A stretch of DNA of 64,000 bases from Oscillospiraceae bacterium (GTDB lineage Bacteria > Bacillota > Clostridia > Oscillospirales > Oscillospiraceae): contig SVKO01000002.1 of assembly GCA_015068455.1 (NCBI GenBank), positions 351,685 to 415,684 of the forward strand, in the 5' to 3' direction. A model generated the notes under the pieces. The model worked only from the letters and a program-made list of their open reading frames with translations. It had not been told where the DNA came from and made no database searches. Both the position numbers and the translations under genes were made by a program. Positions 1-6,603 of this stretch are shown here, in pieces. How positions within the stretch are numbered: the stretch's first letter is position 1; each line of letters starts with the position of its first letter.

Positions 1-1
1 C

Positions 2-592
2 GCGGCGGCGGATATGGCTTTCTCGCTGGCGCAGGAGGTTTTCCTCGGCACCGGAATACGGTTTGCTTTCGTCGATCCCGGCGGCGGGATCGGCCTGCGG
101 CGCGAGGCGGACCGCGGGATGGTCCAGCTCAGCCGCGTCGGCGCATTGGTACGGGAACGGTACGAAGCGAGCTTCGGCGCGGGATACCGCCCCGCGATCT
201 GGACGGAGTTCGGCCGCTGTGCTGTTGCCCGCCACGGCTTGCTGATTTGCCGCGTGACGGAGATACGGGAGCGGACGCGGGTCTATGCGATCCTGGATGC
301 GTCCACCGGTCAGCTGCCGGATCTGCTCCTGGGCGGTGCGCGGCATCCCATCTCGGTGGTGGGCACCTGCTCTAAAAACGGCAGACGGGTCTATTCCGTC
401 CATGGCTGCACGCCGGATGTGCGGGAGATCCTCTGCGACCGCGCGATCCTGCCTGTTCTGTCGCCGGGAAAGCTGCTGGCGATCCGCGACGCGGGCGCTT
501 ATTGCGAATCCATGCAGATCCCGCGGTGCATGGGCCCCGCCTGCGGCAGCTATCTCTATACCGAAGACGGAAGCTTTGTGCCTACAGCATGA
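2..592 (+). CDS. PLP-dependent decarboxylase, LysA/ornithine-decarboxylase-2 fold, C-terminal part (5' end outside window)
   Basis: The frame is open to the left edge, so only the C-terminal ~196 residues are present. A glycine-rich DPGGGIG stretch matches the phosphate-binding GGG motif of fold-III (alanine-racemase-like) PLP decarboxylases such as diaminopimelate decarboxylase. Near the end, GCTPDVREIL followed by LPVLSPGKLLAIRDAGAY matches the family's catalytic-Cys region and the conserved GAY of the C-terminal beta-barrel. The usual CESGD motif is altered and the NYN-type substrate motif after GAY is not visible, so the substrate (DAP, ornithine or another amino acid) cannot be assigned. 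Its last bases overlap the end of a convergent small gene. Confidence 0.6.
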   Translation, partial: AAADMAFSLAQEVFLGTGIRFAFVDPGGGIGLRREADRGMVQLSRVGALVRERYEASFGAGYRPAIWTEFGRCAVARHGLLICRVTEIRERTRVYAILDASTGQLPDLLLGGARHPISVVGTCSKNGRRVYSVHGCTPDVREILCDRAILPVLSPGKLLAIRDAGAYCESMQIPRCMGPACGSYLYTEDGSFVPTA

Positions 593-752
593 GCAGAAAC
601 GCGCCGACGCCGATGACAATACTGACGCCGATGACGGCTGTGACAAGGGCCTCCAGGGCCAGAAGGAAGGGAACAGGGGCAGGGTCGCGCACCGGACGGA
701 TCCGGCGGGCCGGCTCCGGAAGATAGGGGCGAAGATCGATCAGTTCGTGCAT
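582..752 (-). CDS. Small single-pass membrane protein, unknown function
   Basis: A 56-residue protein that starts MHELIDLRPYLPEPARR and ends in one hydrophobic helix of about 25 residues (LLALEALVTAVIG...). The start was chosen because AAAGGAG lies 8 bases upstream of this ATG; a longer frame starting at 770 would have no ribosome binding site. The gene is convergent with the decarboxylase and overlaps its stop by about ten bases. A proline- and arginine-rich N-terminus followed by a C-terminal helix suggests a tail-anchored protein. No family was recognised. Confidence 0.45.
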   Translation of the reverse strand: MHELIDLRPYLPEPARRIRPVRDPAPVPFLLALEALVTAVIGVSIVIGVGAFLLML

Positions 753-852
753 AACGGCATCTCCTTTCATCTTTCGGCCCCATTATAATCGGCGTGATGT
801 CCGTTAAAGCGGACAGTTGTCCGGCCGCGGCTTTTTGCGGCAGAAAAGGACA

Positions 853-880
853 TTGACTTTTTCCGGAGAATGATTAAAAT
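853..880 (+). promoter_or_regulatory. Putative sigma-A promoter for the degV gene
   Basis: TTGACT at 853-858 and TAAAAT at 875-880 are separated by 16 bases, about 65 bases upstream of the degV start. The -35 is near consensus. Confidence 0.55.
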
Positions 881-944
881 AGAGATATCATGTGCGCCGG
901 ACATGTGCCGGCGGCCATAGCCTCAATGAAAGGTTTTATCCGTT

Positions 945-1787
945 ATGAAAATCAAAATCAGCTCTGACAGCACCTGCGATCTTTCCGCCGAACTCGTCGA
1001 GCGTTATGACGTACATATCGTTCCGCTTTCTGTCAGCAAGGACGGTGTGTTTTATAGAGACGGTCTCGAAATCACACCCCAGGATATTTTCGATCATGTG
1101 AGTTCCGGCGGCGGCGTCTGCTCCACCGCGGCGGTCAACATGGACGAATACCAGCATATTTTTGAGGGCCTGCGCCGGGACAATGACGCGGTGATCCATT
1201 TCACCATCAGCTCGGAGCTGTCGTGCTGCTATCAGAATGCCTGCCTTGCCGCGCAGGAGGTTCCCGGCGTCTATGTGATCGATGCGGAGAACCTGTCCAC
1301 CGGCATCGGCCAGCTCGTGCTTGAGGCTTCGATCATGGCACGGGAGGGCGCTGCGCCGGAGGAAATCGTTGAAAAAATCAACACGATGAAGAAGAAGCTG
1401 GACGTCAGCTTTGTCATCGACACGCTGGAATATCTCTACAAGGGCGGCCGCTGCAGCTCTCTGGCTGCCCTGGGCGCGAACCTTCTGAGCCTCAAACCCT
1501 GCATTGAAGTCGTTGACGGCAAGATGCGGGTCGGGAAGAAATACCGCGGAAGCCTGGAAAAATGCCTGGAAAAATATATCCGGGAGCGGCTGGCCGACGT
1601 GGATTCCCTGGATCTGCATCGGATTTTCGTCACCCATTCCAATATGGATCAGGCCACGGTGGACCGCATCCAGGCGGTGGTGGAAAGCTGTGCGCCCTTT
1701 GAAGAGATCCTGCAGACGAAGGCGGGCTGCACCATTTCCTGCCATTGCGGCCCGAACTGTCTCGGCATCCTGTTTTTCCGGAAATAA
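945..1787 (+). CDS. DegV family fatty-acid-binding protein
   Basis: A 280-residue protein of the usual DegV length. The N-terminal MKIKISSDSTCDL matches the D-S-T/S motif that contacts the fatty-acid head group in this family. The two-domain pattern is complete, including the EYLYKGGRCS segment in the middle and the CGPNCLGI ending. DegV/FakB proteins bind fatty acids and present them to the FakA kinase for phospholipid synthesis; FakA is not in this window. The next gene, plsY, uses acyl-phosphate, which is the product of FakA/FakB, so the pairing supports a role in acyl-chain supply. AAAGG upstream of the ATG is a moderate ribosome binding site. Confidence 0.88.
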   Translation: MKIKISSDSTCDLSAELVERYDVHIVPLSVSKDGVFYRDGLEITPQDIFDHVSSGGGVCSTAAVNMDEYQHIFEGLRRDNDAVIHFTISSELSCCYQNACLAAQEVPGVYVIDAENLSTGIGQLVLEASIMAREGAAPEEIVEKINTMKKKLDVSFVIDTLEYLYKGGRCSSLAALGANLLSLKPCIEVVDGKMRVGKKYRGSLEKCLEKYIRERLADVDSLDLHRIFVTHSNMDQATVDRIQAVVESCAPFEEILQTKAGCTISCHCGPNCLGILFFRK

Positions 1788-1818
1788 CCTGCGCATTCGC
1801 AGCGGGAGGTGACTTCCC

Positions 1819-2418
1819 TTGATCCGATACATTCTCATTGCCGTGGTTGGCTATCTGCTGGGCTCCGTCAGCATTTCCGTGCTGCTCTCGGCATCGGTCT
1901 GGCACAATGACGTGCGCAATCACGGCAGCGGCAACGCCGGCGCCACCAACGTCGCCCGGGTTTTCGGCCTGCCCCAGGGTCTGCTGACTCTGGCGGGCGA
2001 CATGCTCAAGACGGCTTTGGCGGGCCTGTTCGGCCTGCTGCTTGCAGGACGCACGGGCATGGTCGTCGGCTGCTTCGGCGCGCTGATCGGCCACAGCTGG
2101 CCCGTATTCTTCCGATTCCGCGGCGGAAAATGCGTCAGTGTGGCGGCCTGTATCGCGCTGTTGCTGGACTGGCGGCTGTTTCTGATCCTGTTTGCGGTCT
2201 TCATGCTTATGTTCCTGCTGACCCGGCGGATTTCAGCCTGCTCCGTCACCTGCGCCGCGGTTTATCCCGTCGTTTACTGGATCTTCCACCCCGGCTTTCA
2301 CCTGGAGCATGTGCTGTGCCTGTTTATCTGTGTGCTGGTCATTTACCTGCACCGCAGCAATATCCAAAGACTCATCCGCGGTGAGGAAGCGGAATTCAAA
2401 CCCAAGAAAAACGGATGA
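1819..2418 (+). CDS. plsY: Glycerol-3-phosphate acyltransferase PlsY
   Basis: A 199-residue integral membrane enzyme that transfers an acyl group from acyl-phosphate to glycerol-3-phosphate, the first step of phosphatidic acid synthesis. The signatures are near the N-terminus GSVSISVLLS, then HGSGNAGATNVAR (glycerol-3-phosphate loop) and FFRFRGGKCVS (phosphate-binding loop). There are about five hydrophobic helices. Translation starts at TTG (1819) with GGGAGGTGA six to seven bases upstream; no ATG fits. It lies 31 bases after degV and is probably cotranscribed with it and with the downstream exonuclease gene. Confidence 0.93.
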   Translation: MIRYILIAVVGYLLGSVSISVLLSASVWHNDVRNHGSGNAGATNVARVFGLPQGLLTLAGDMLKTALAGLFGLLLAGRTGMVVGCFGALIGHSWPVFFRFRGGKCVSVAACIALLLDWRLFLILFAVFMLMFLLTRRISACSVTCAAVYPVVYWIFHPGFHLEHVLCLFICVLVIYLHRSNIQRLIRGEEAEFKPKKNG

Positions 2419-2430
2419 AAGGTTTTTTCT

Positions 2431-3120
2431 ATGACCGACCTGTTCCCCGCATTTGACACCCTGATCGTGCTTGACACCGAGACCACCGGCGTCAATGCCC
2501 AACATGATGAGATCATTGAGCTCGGCGCGGTCCGCCTTCGGCGAGACGGCGCCGAGTTCGTCGCGGACGCGGATCTGAGCTGCCTGATCCGGCTTCCCAC
2601 CGGACGGACGGTGCCGCCGATGATCGAAAAGATCACCGGCATCTCCCAGGCCATGCTGGACGCGGACGGCGTCGGCAGACGGGAGGCAGCCGAGACCCTG
2701 CACGATTTCATGCAGGGGGAGAAGACTCTCTGCGTCGCTTATAACGCCCAGTTCGATCTGAGCTTTCTCTATTATTTTCTGGCAAGGTTCGGCCTGGCCG
2801 ATTGTCTGCGCGGATTGAAATTTCTCGATGCGCTGACGGTCTTCCGTGACCGCAGGCCCTATCCCCACAAGCTGGAAAATGCCATTGAGGCATACGACCT
2901 GGGCGGCCAGGCCGTTAACAGCCACCGCGCCATCGATGACGCCAGGGCGACGGTTTGCCTGCTGGAGGCCATGGCGGCGGAGGAAAACGATCTGGACCGG
3001 TACGTGAATCTGTTCGGCTACAATCCGAGATACGGCATCAGCGGCAAGCCCATCGGCTCCATCACCTATTGTGCCCAGAGCTACGATCCGCATCCTCCGC
3101 TCTACATGCTTTCGGAATAA
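2431..3120 (+). CDS. DnaQ-like 3'-5' exonuclease (DNA polymerase III epsilon family)
   Basis: A 229-residue DEDDh exonuclease. The Exo I motif is LIVLDTETTG near residue 12, Exo II is AYNAQFDLSFL near residue 106, and Exo III is HRAIDDARAT near residue 160, so all four acidic residues and the histidine are present. A C-terminal ~50 residues follow the nuclease fold. It is a free-standing exonuclease rather than a PolC domain; it may act in proofreading or repair. It begins 12 bases after plsY. An intrinsic terminator follows. Confidence 0.85.
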   Translation: MTDLFPAFDTLIVLDTETTGVNAQHDEIIELGAVRLRRDGAEFVADADLSCLIRLPTGRTVPPMIEKITGISQAMLDADGVGRREAAETLHDFMQGEKTLCVAYNAQFDLSFLYYFLARFGLADCLRGLKFLDALTVFRDRRPYPHKLENAIEAYDLGGQAVNSHRAIDDARATVCLLEAMAAEENDLDRYVNLFGYNPRYGISGKPIGSITYCAQSYDPHPPLYMLSE

Positions 3121-3145
3121 TCCTTTCGGCAATTCCATAGAATCA

Positions 3146-3175
3146 AACGCCGCCGGTTCGGCGGCGTTGTTTTTT
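3146..3175 (+). terminator. Intrinsic terminator after the degV-plsY-exonuclease operon
   Basis: A 9-bp GC-rich stem (AACGCCGCC/GGCGGCGTT) with a GGTTC-type loop, followed by TGTTTTTT. Confidence 0.8.
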
Positions 3176-3189
3176 GGGAGGGGACGGGT

Positions 3190-3678
3190 ATGCGAAGGAT
3201 TCTTCCGGTTTTGATGATGGTTCTGCTCCTTTTCGGCTGCGCGCCGCGGGAGTATGAAACGGTGCGCGACGTTATCCCCGCCGGCGATCCGGCCGACGCG
3301 CCCTTTGAGATCCGCGTAGAAGTCCCGGCGGAGGCGGCGATCGTAAGCAGTACGGTCGACGAATGCGTGTACGAAGCGCGGAACGGGGATTACACCGTTA
3401 CCGTACGGACCATAGTGACCGACGGCCTCGACGCTGCGGTCTACGCCCTGACGGGCAGTGCGCAGCCGCAGCTGCGGCTCATGCGGAACGGGGTGCGGGA
3501 ATGCCGGTTTGCCTGGTGCGAGCAGACGGGCCGGGAGCCGGTCGTATGCCGCGGCCTATGCCGGCTGGACGGCGATTTTTGCTATTGCCTCTGCCTGCGT
3601 CTGCGGGCGGGCCTCGGCGCACGGTACAACGAGCAGATCAACGCGCTGTTTTCCTCTTTTGATTTGGTTCCTAAATGA
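3190..3678 (+). CDS. Putative lipoprotein, unknown function
   Basis: A 162-residue protein with a lipoprotein signal: MRRILPVLMMVLLLFGC gives a lipobox LFGC, so the mature protein would start at Cys17 and be tethered outside the membrane. GGGAGGGGACGG precedes the ATG. The remaining ~145 residues are mixed alpha/beta with five further cysteines between residues about 100 and 137. No family was recognised. Its end overlaps by eight bases the end of the convergent amidase gene. Confidence 0.65.
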   Translation: MRRILPVLMMVLLLFGCAPREYETVRDVIPAGDPADAPFEIRVEVPAEAAIVSSTVDECVYEARNGDYTVTVRTIVTDGLDAAVYALTGSAQPQLRLMRNGVRECRFAWCEQTGREPVVCRGLCRLDGDFCYCLCLRLRAGLGARYNEQINALFSSFDLVPK

Positions 3679-4411
3679 ATCGCAGGTATTCCCCCAGCAC
3701 ATAGCCGAGGATACCGCCATAGCGCGCCACATACCAGCCGTTATAGCTGTTCAGTATTTCCACCGTCGCCCCGCCGGGGATGGTTGAAAGGATCTCCCCG
3801 GACGACGAGGGCGCGCCGCGCAGGTTGAGGGGACCGGAGACCGTTTCCACCACGGCCCGCCGGACCGGTCCCGGCGTCAGATAGGGAAGCCCGAAGTACT
3901 CTGTCACGGACAGAGCCAGGGCCCGGGCGATGGCGGTCAGATTGTTTTCGATCCATTGAGCATCGGCAAGGTTGTCGTGATAGCCGAATTCCCCGAGAAC
4001 CGCGGGGATTTTTGTCCGTCGCAGCTCGTAAAGGCTGGTGGTTGCCAGGGCGCGGACGCGGTCGGGCAGGGGATAGACCGGGCGGATATTGTCGACAATG
4101 ATATTTGCCATCCGCATGCCCCGGGCGCTGCCGGAAAAATAATAAATATCCACCCCGCGGTTCTGCCCGGCCGTCGCCGCCGGGGAGGCGTTGGAGTGCA
4201 GGGCCAGATGGAAGTCATAGTCGCCGGCATTGGAGGCGCGGACGGAGGCGCCGACGGTACCGGCGGGGTCATTGCGCGTGACATTGACGCCGCTGGCCTC
4301 CAAATAGGGAACCAGCTCGTCAGCCAGCAGATTCATCCAGTATTCCTCATTGCCGGTGGTGACATAGGGATTGTACTCTTGGGTCGAGGGACTCAGAAAC
4401 AGGGATGCCAT
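3671..4411 (-). CDS. N-acetylmuramoyl-L-alanine amidase (Amidase_3 type) with C-terminal SH3 domain
   Basis: A 246-residue peptidoglycan amidase. Residues 1-175 are the Amidase_3 fold: HLALHSNA carries the Zn-binding SxHxN-type histidine and VLGEFGYHDN carries the catalytic glutamate. Residues ~185-246 (GPLNLRGAPSSSGEILSTIP...) are a bacterial SH3 cell-wall-binding domain. The usual N-terminal DxGHGG histidine is replaced by LSPSTQE, as I recall from a clostridial subfamily. No signal peptide is visible, so it may be released by lysis, act inside the forespore space or use another export route. It is divergent from the exonuclease gene at 4550. Confidence 0.82.
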   Translation of the reverse strand: MASLFLSPSTQEYNPYVTTGNEEYWMNLLADELVPYLEASGVNVTRNDPAGTVGASVRASNAGDYDFHLALHSNASPAATAGQNRGVDIYYFSGSARGMRMANIIVDNIRPVYPLPDRVRALATTSLYELRRTKIPAVLGEFGYHDNLADAQWIENNLTAIARALALSVTEYFGLPYLTPGPVRRAVVETVSGPLNLRGAPSSSGEILSTIPGGATVEILNSYNGWYVARYGGILGYVLGEYLRFI

Positions 4412-4549
4412 AGCTTCGCCGCCTTTCCGTTTTGTCCAGTCTATGCAAAAAAGCCCGGAACAGTGCCGATTTCAGGAAAGAAATGTTGCATATGCTGCCC
4501 ATCTGTGCTATCATACGTTGTGGTAAAAACAACGGAAGGCGCGAAGCGA

Positions 4550-5518
4550 ATGCAGTACATTGTCCTGGATCTGGAGTGGAATCAGCCCTGGCCGGGCTCT
4601 CCGTCCTCAAAAAAAGTGCTCCCGGTGGACATCCACGGGGAGATCATACAGATCGGCGCCGTGCGCATGCTCAGCGATCAGACCGTGGCGGACGAGTTCC
4701 AGATCCTGGTGCGTCCGCGCTACTACCGGCGGCTCAACAAGCGCGTCAGCAGCCTGACGGGCATCAAAGAGGCGCGGCTCAAGGCCGAGGGCGTCAGCTT
4801 TCCCGAGGCCCTGCGCAAATTCCGCGACTGGTGCGGTGAAGACTGCACCTTCCTCAGCTGGGGGTTTGACGACAGCACGATCCTGCGGGAAAACATGCTT
4901 TTGTTCGGGTTCGATACCCAGTGGATCACCCGCTGGTACAATGCCCAGATGATCTTCAACGCCCAGACCGACGGCTCAGGCGCCCAGAAGGCCCTCAAAA
5001 CCGCCATGGAGCTTTGCGGCATCGAGGCCACCCGCCCCGCCCACGACGCCCTGGGAGACGCTTACCACACCGCGCTGGTTTGCGCGACGCTGGATCTGGC
5101 CCGGGGCTGCCGGGAGTATGAGCAGGCCCTGAAGGCCCATGAGAACGGCTTCCACGGCGCGCAGCCCGAGGGCTGCCTGGACCGGCACGTGTTCCACGGT
5201 TATCCCGACAAGGCCCAGGCGATGCAGGCCATGGCGGAGACCGAGAATTTCTGTCCCCAGTGCTCGCGGCGCATGAAGGCGGGCCGCTGGTATTCCCAGC
5301 CCGGCCGGCGCTATATGAACATGTCCGCCTGCCCGGAGCACGGGAAATTCCTGGTGCGTATTCGCCTGAGCCTGGACCCGGACGGCTCTCTGCGGGTCAG
5401 CCGGCTGATCTATGAGGGCAGCTCCGAAGCCGCCCAAGCCTATGAAAAAGTAGCTCAGAAGCCCCGGCGTTCGTACCGCCGCTCCCGAAAGAAGAAAGCG
5501 GAGCAGCCGACTGAATAA
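4550..5518 (+). CDS. DEDDh exonuclease-domain protein
   Basis: A 322-residue protein. The N-terminal MQYIVLDLEWNQPW is Exo I (DxE), FLSWGFDDSTIL is Exo II and HDALGDAYHTALV is Exo III. It resembles the stand-alone exonuclease-domain family of Clostridia related to KapD/ERI-1 rather than PolIII epsilon. A C-terminal segment holds a CPQC...CPEHGKF zinc-ribbon-like cysteine set near residues 235-265 and ends in a very basic tail. The start is the ATG directly before the exonuclease fold; the open frame extends much further upstream, but that part is antisense to the amidase. GGAAGG lies 11 bases upstream. Confidence 0.72.
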   Translation: MQYIVLDLEWNQPWPGSPSSKKVLPVDIHGEIIQIGAVRMLSDQTVADEFQILVRPRYYRRLNKRVSSLTGIKEARLKAEGVSFPEALRKFRDWCGEDCTFLSWGFDDSTILRENMLLFGFDTQWITRWYNAQMIFNAQTDGSGAQKALKTAMELCGIEATRPAHDALGDAYHTALVCATLDLARGCREYEQALKAHENGFHGAQPEGCLDRHVFHGYPDKAQAMQAMAETENFCPQCSRRMKAGRWYSQPGRRYMNMSACPEHGKFLVRIRLSLDPDGSLRVSRLIYEGSSEAAQAYEKVAQKPRRSYRRSRKKKAEQPTE

Positions 5519-5549
5519 AAAACGGACATCCGATCGGATGTCCGTTTTC
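5519..5549. terminator. Bidirectional intrinsic terminator between convergent genes
   Basis: Arms AACGGACATCCGAT and ATCGGATGTCCGTT form a near-perfect stem flanked by A-runs on the left and T-runs on the right, which serves both the exonuclease gene and the lipoprotein gene on the other strand. Confidence 0.85.
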
Positions 5550-5551
5550 GA

Positions 5552-6502
5552 TTATTCCGCTTGTTCGGGGGGCAGTACCTGCTCCGGCGGGTTTCCCGTC
5601 GATGGGACGGTATCTGATGGAGCGGGCTGCACCGGAGCGGGCTGTGTCGGGACTGTCTGTGCCGGGACTGCCTGTGCCGGAACGGCATAGGCCGGGCCGG
5701 ATTTCTTTGCCAGAAGCTGCCTGCGTCTGCACCAGTAAATAATCGCGCCGATGGGGAAGCAGAGCTCAAAGTGATTTGTTTCGTTGAGATGTCTGGTCCA
5801 TTGGCTGAGGTTGAGGATTCCGAACCGCACACCCACCTGGAAACCGTTGGGACTCGTGGTCAGCTGCGGACCGAGAAATGCCAGGGCACAGAGGATCCAA
5901 AGGCCCCAAAGCTTCGGCTTTTTGCGGATAATATCGACAATTGTCACCAGACAAAGGATGCAGGAAACCAGCCAGAACGCGGTGAAGCACCATTGGCCCA
6001 ACGACTTTTTCGCTACGGGGAATTTGGACGTTTCCGGTTCAATGCCCGCGTCGATCAGCTCCTGTACCCGCACGACGTTGAATGAGATGATGCCGTCGGA
6101 ATCCGCGTCCTTGCGGGTGAACATGATCACCTGGTAGTCTTCACCGTTGGAATTGACCCGATAGACGGCTCTGACGTCCGAGTGATCCTGCTCTTTGCCG
6201 GGGATGCTGATATTGTAGTTGAAACTGCAGGACTCGAATTCGTCGGTGCTTTTCGCAGGCCAGTAATCCGTCATGGGGGTGAAAATTTGCTGCATCTGCA
6301 TCGGATCATAAAACAGGGAAGCGGCGCCCATGACGTCGTTATTCTGTATGCAGGTCATGAGCTGCACCAGCAGCGCGTCCGTTTCCGCCTGTTTTTCTTT
6401 GACGTTCTGCATTGACTGCCTGATCAGTGAGCAGCCGCACAGCAGAAGTAACAGCAGCGCCAGAGCCAGGCAGCCAAAACGTTTCTTTCTTTGCAAATTC
6501 AT
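5552..6502 (-). CDS. Lipoprotein/membrane protein with proline-rich tail, unknown function
   Basis: A 316-residue protein. The signal MNLQRKKRFGCLALALLLLLLCGC ends in a lipobox (LCGC). Residues ~30-165 form an extracytoplasmic domain with a nuclear-transport-factor-like feel (helical start LLVQLMTCIQNNDVMGAASLF, then beta strands). Two or three hydrophobic segments follow (LGQWCFTAFWLVSCILCLVTIV and FELCFPIGAIIYWC), then a low-complexity Ala/Pro/Gln/Val tail of about 55 residues. Having a lipobox and later membrane helices is unusual; the lipobox may be coincidental. No family was recognised. Confidence 0.6.
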   Translation of the reverse strand: MNLQRKKRFGCLALALLLLLLCGCSLIRQSMQNVKEKQAETDALLVQLMTCIQNNDVMGAASLFYDPMQMQQIFTPMTDYWPAKSTDEFESCSFNYNISIPGKEQDHSDVRAVYRVNSNGEDYQVIMFTRKDADSDGIISFNVVRVQELIDAGIEPETSKFPVAKKSLGQWCFTAFWLVSCILCLVTIVDIIRKKPKLWGLWILCALAFLGPQLTTSPNGFQVGVRFGILNLSQWTRHLNETNHFELCFPIGAIIYWCRRRQLLAKKSGPAYAVPAQAVPAQTVPTQPAPVQPAPSDTVPSTGNPPEQVLPPEQAE

Positions 6503-6563
6503 GATGCATCACCTCCGATAGTTCTAATTACATAGTACATCAAACTGCATATGAAGTCAATAG

Positions 6564-6597
6564 AAAACCGGCCCCGCCGAAGCGGGGCCGGTTTTTA
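6564..6597. terminator. Intrinsic terminator after the clostripain gene
   Basis: Arms CCGGCCCCGC and GCGGGGCCGG around CGAA, flanked by AAAA and TTTTT, so it can work in both directions. It lies just past the minus-strand clostripain stop. Confidence 0.85.
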
Positions 6598-6603
6598 TGC
6601 CGA

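Noticed and set aside
3956..4549. Extended N-terminus for the exonuclease at 4550
   Set aside because: The extra ~200 codons are antisense to the amidase gene and the exonuclease fold begins exactly at the 4,550 ATG.
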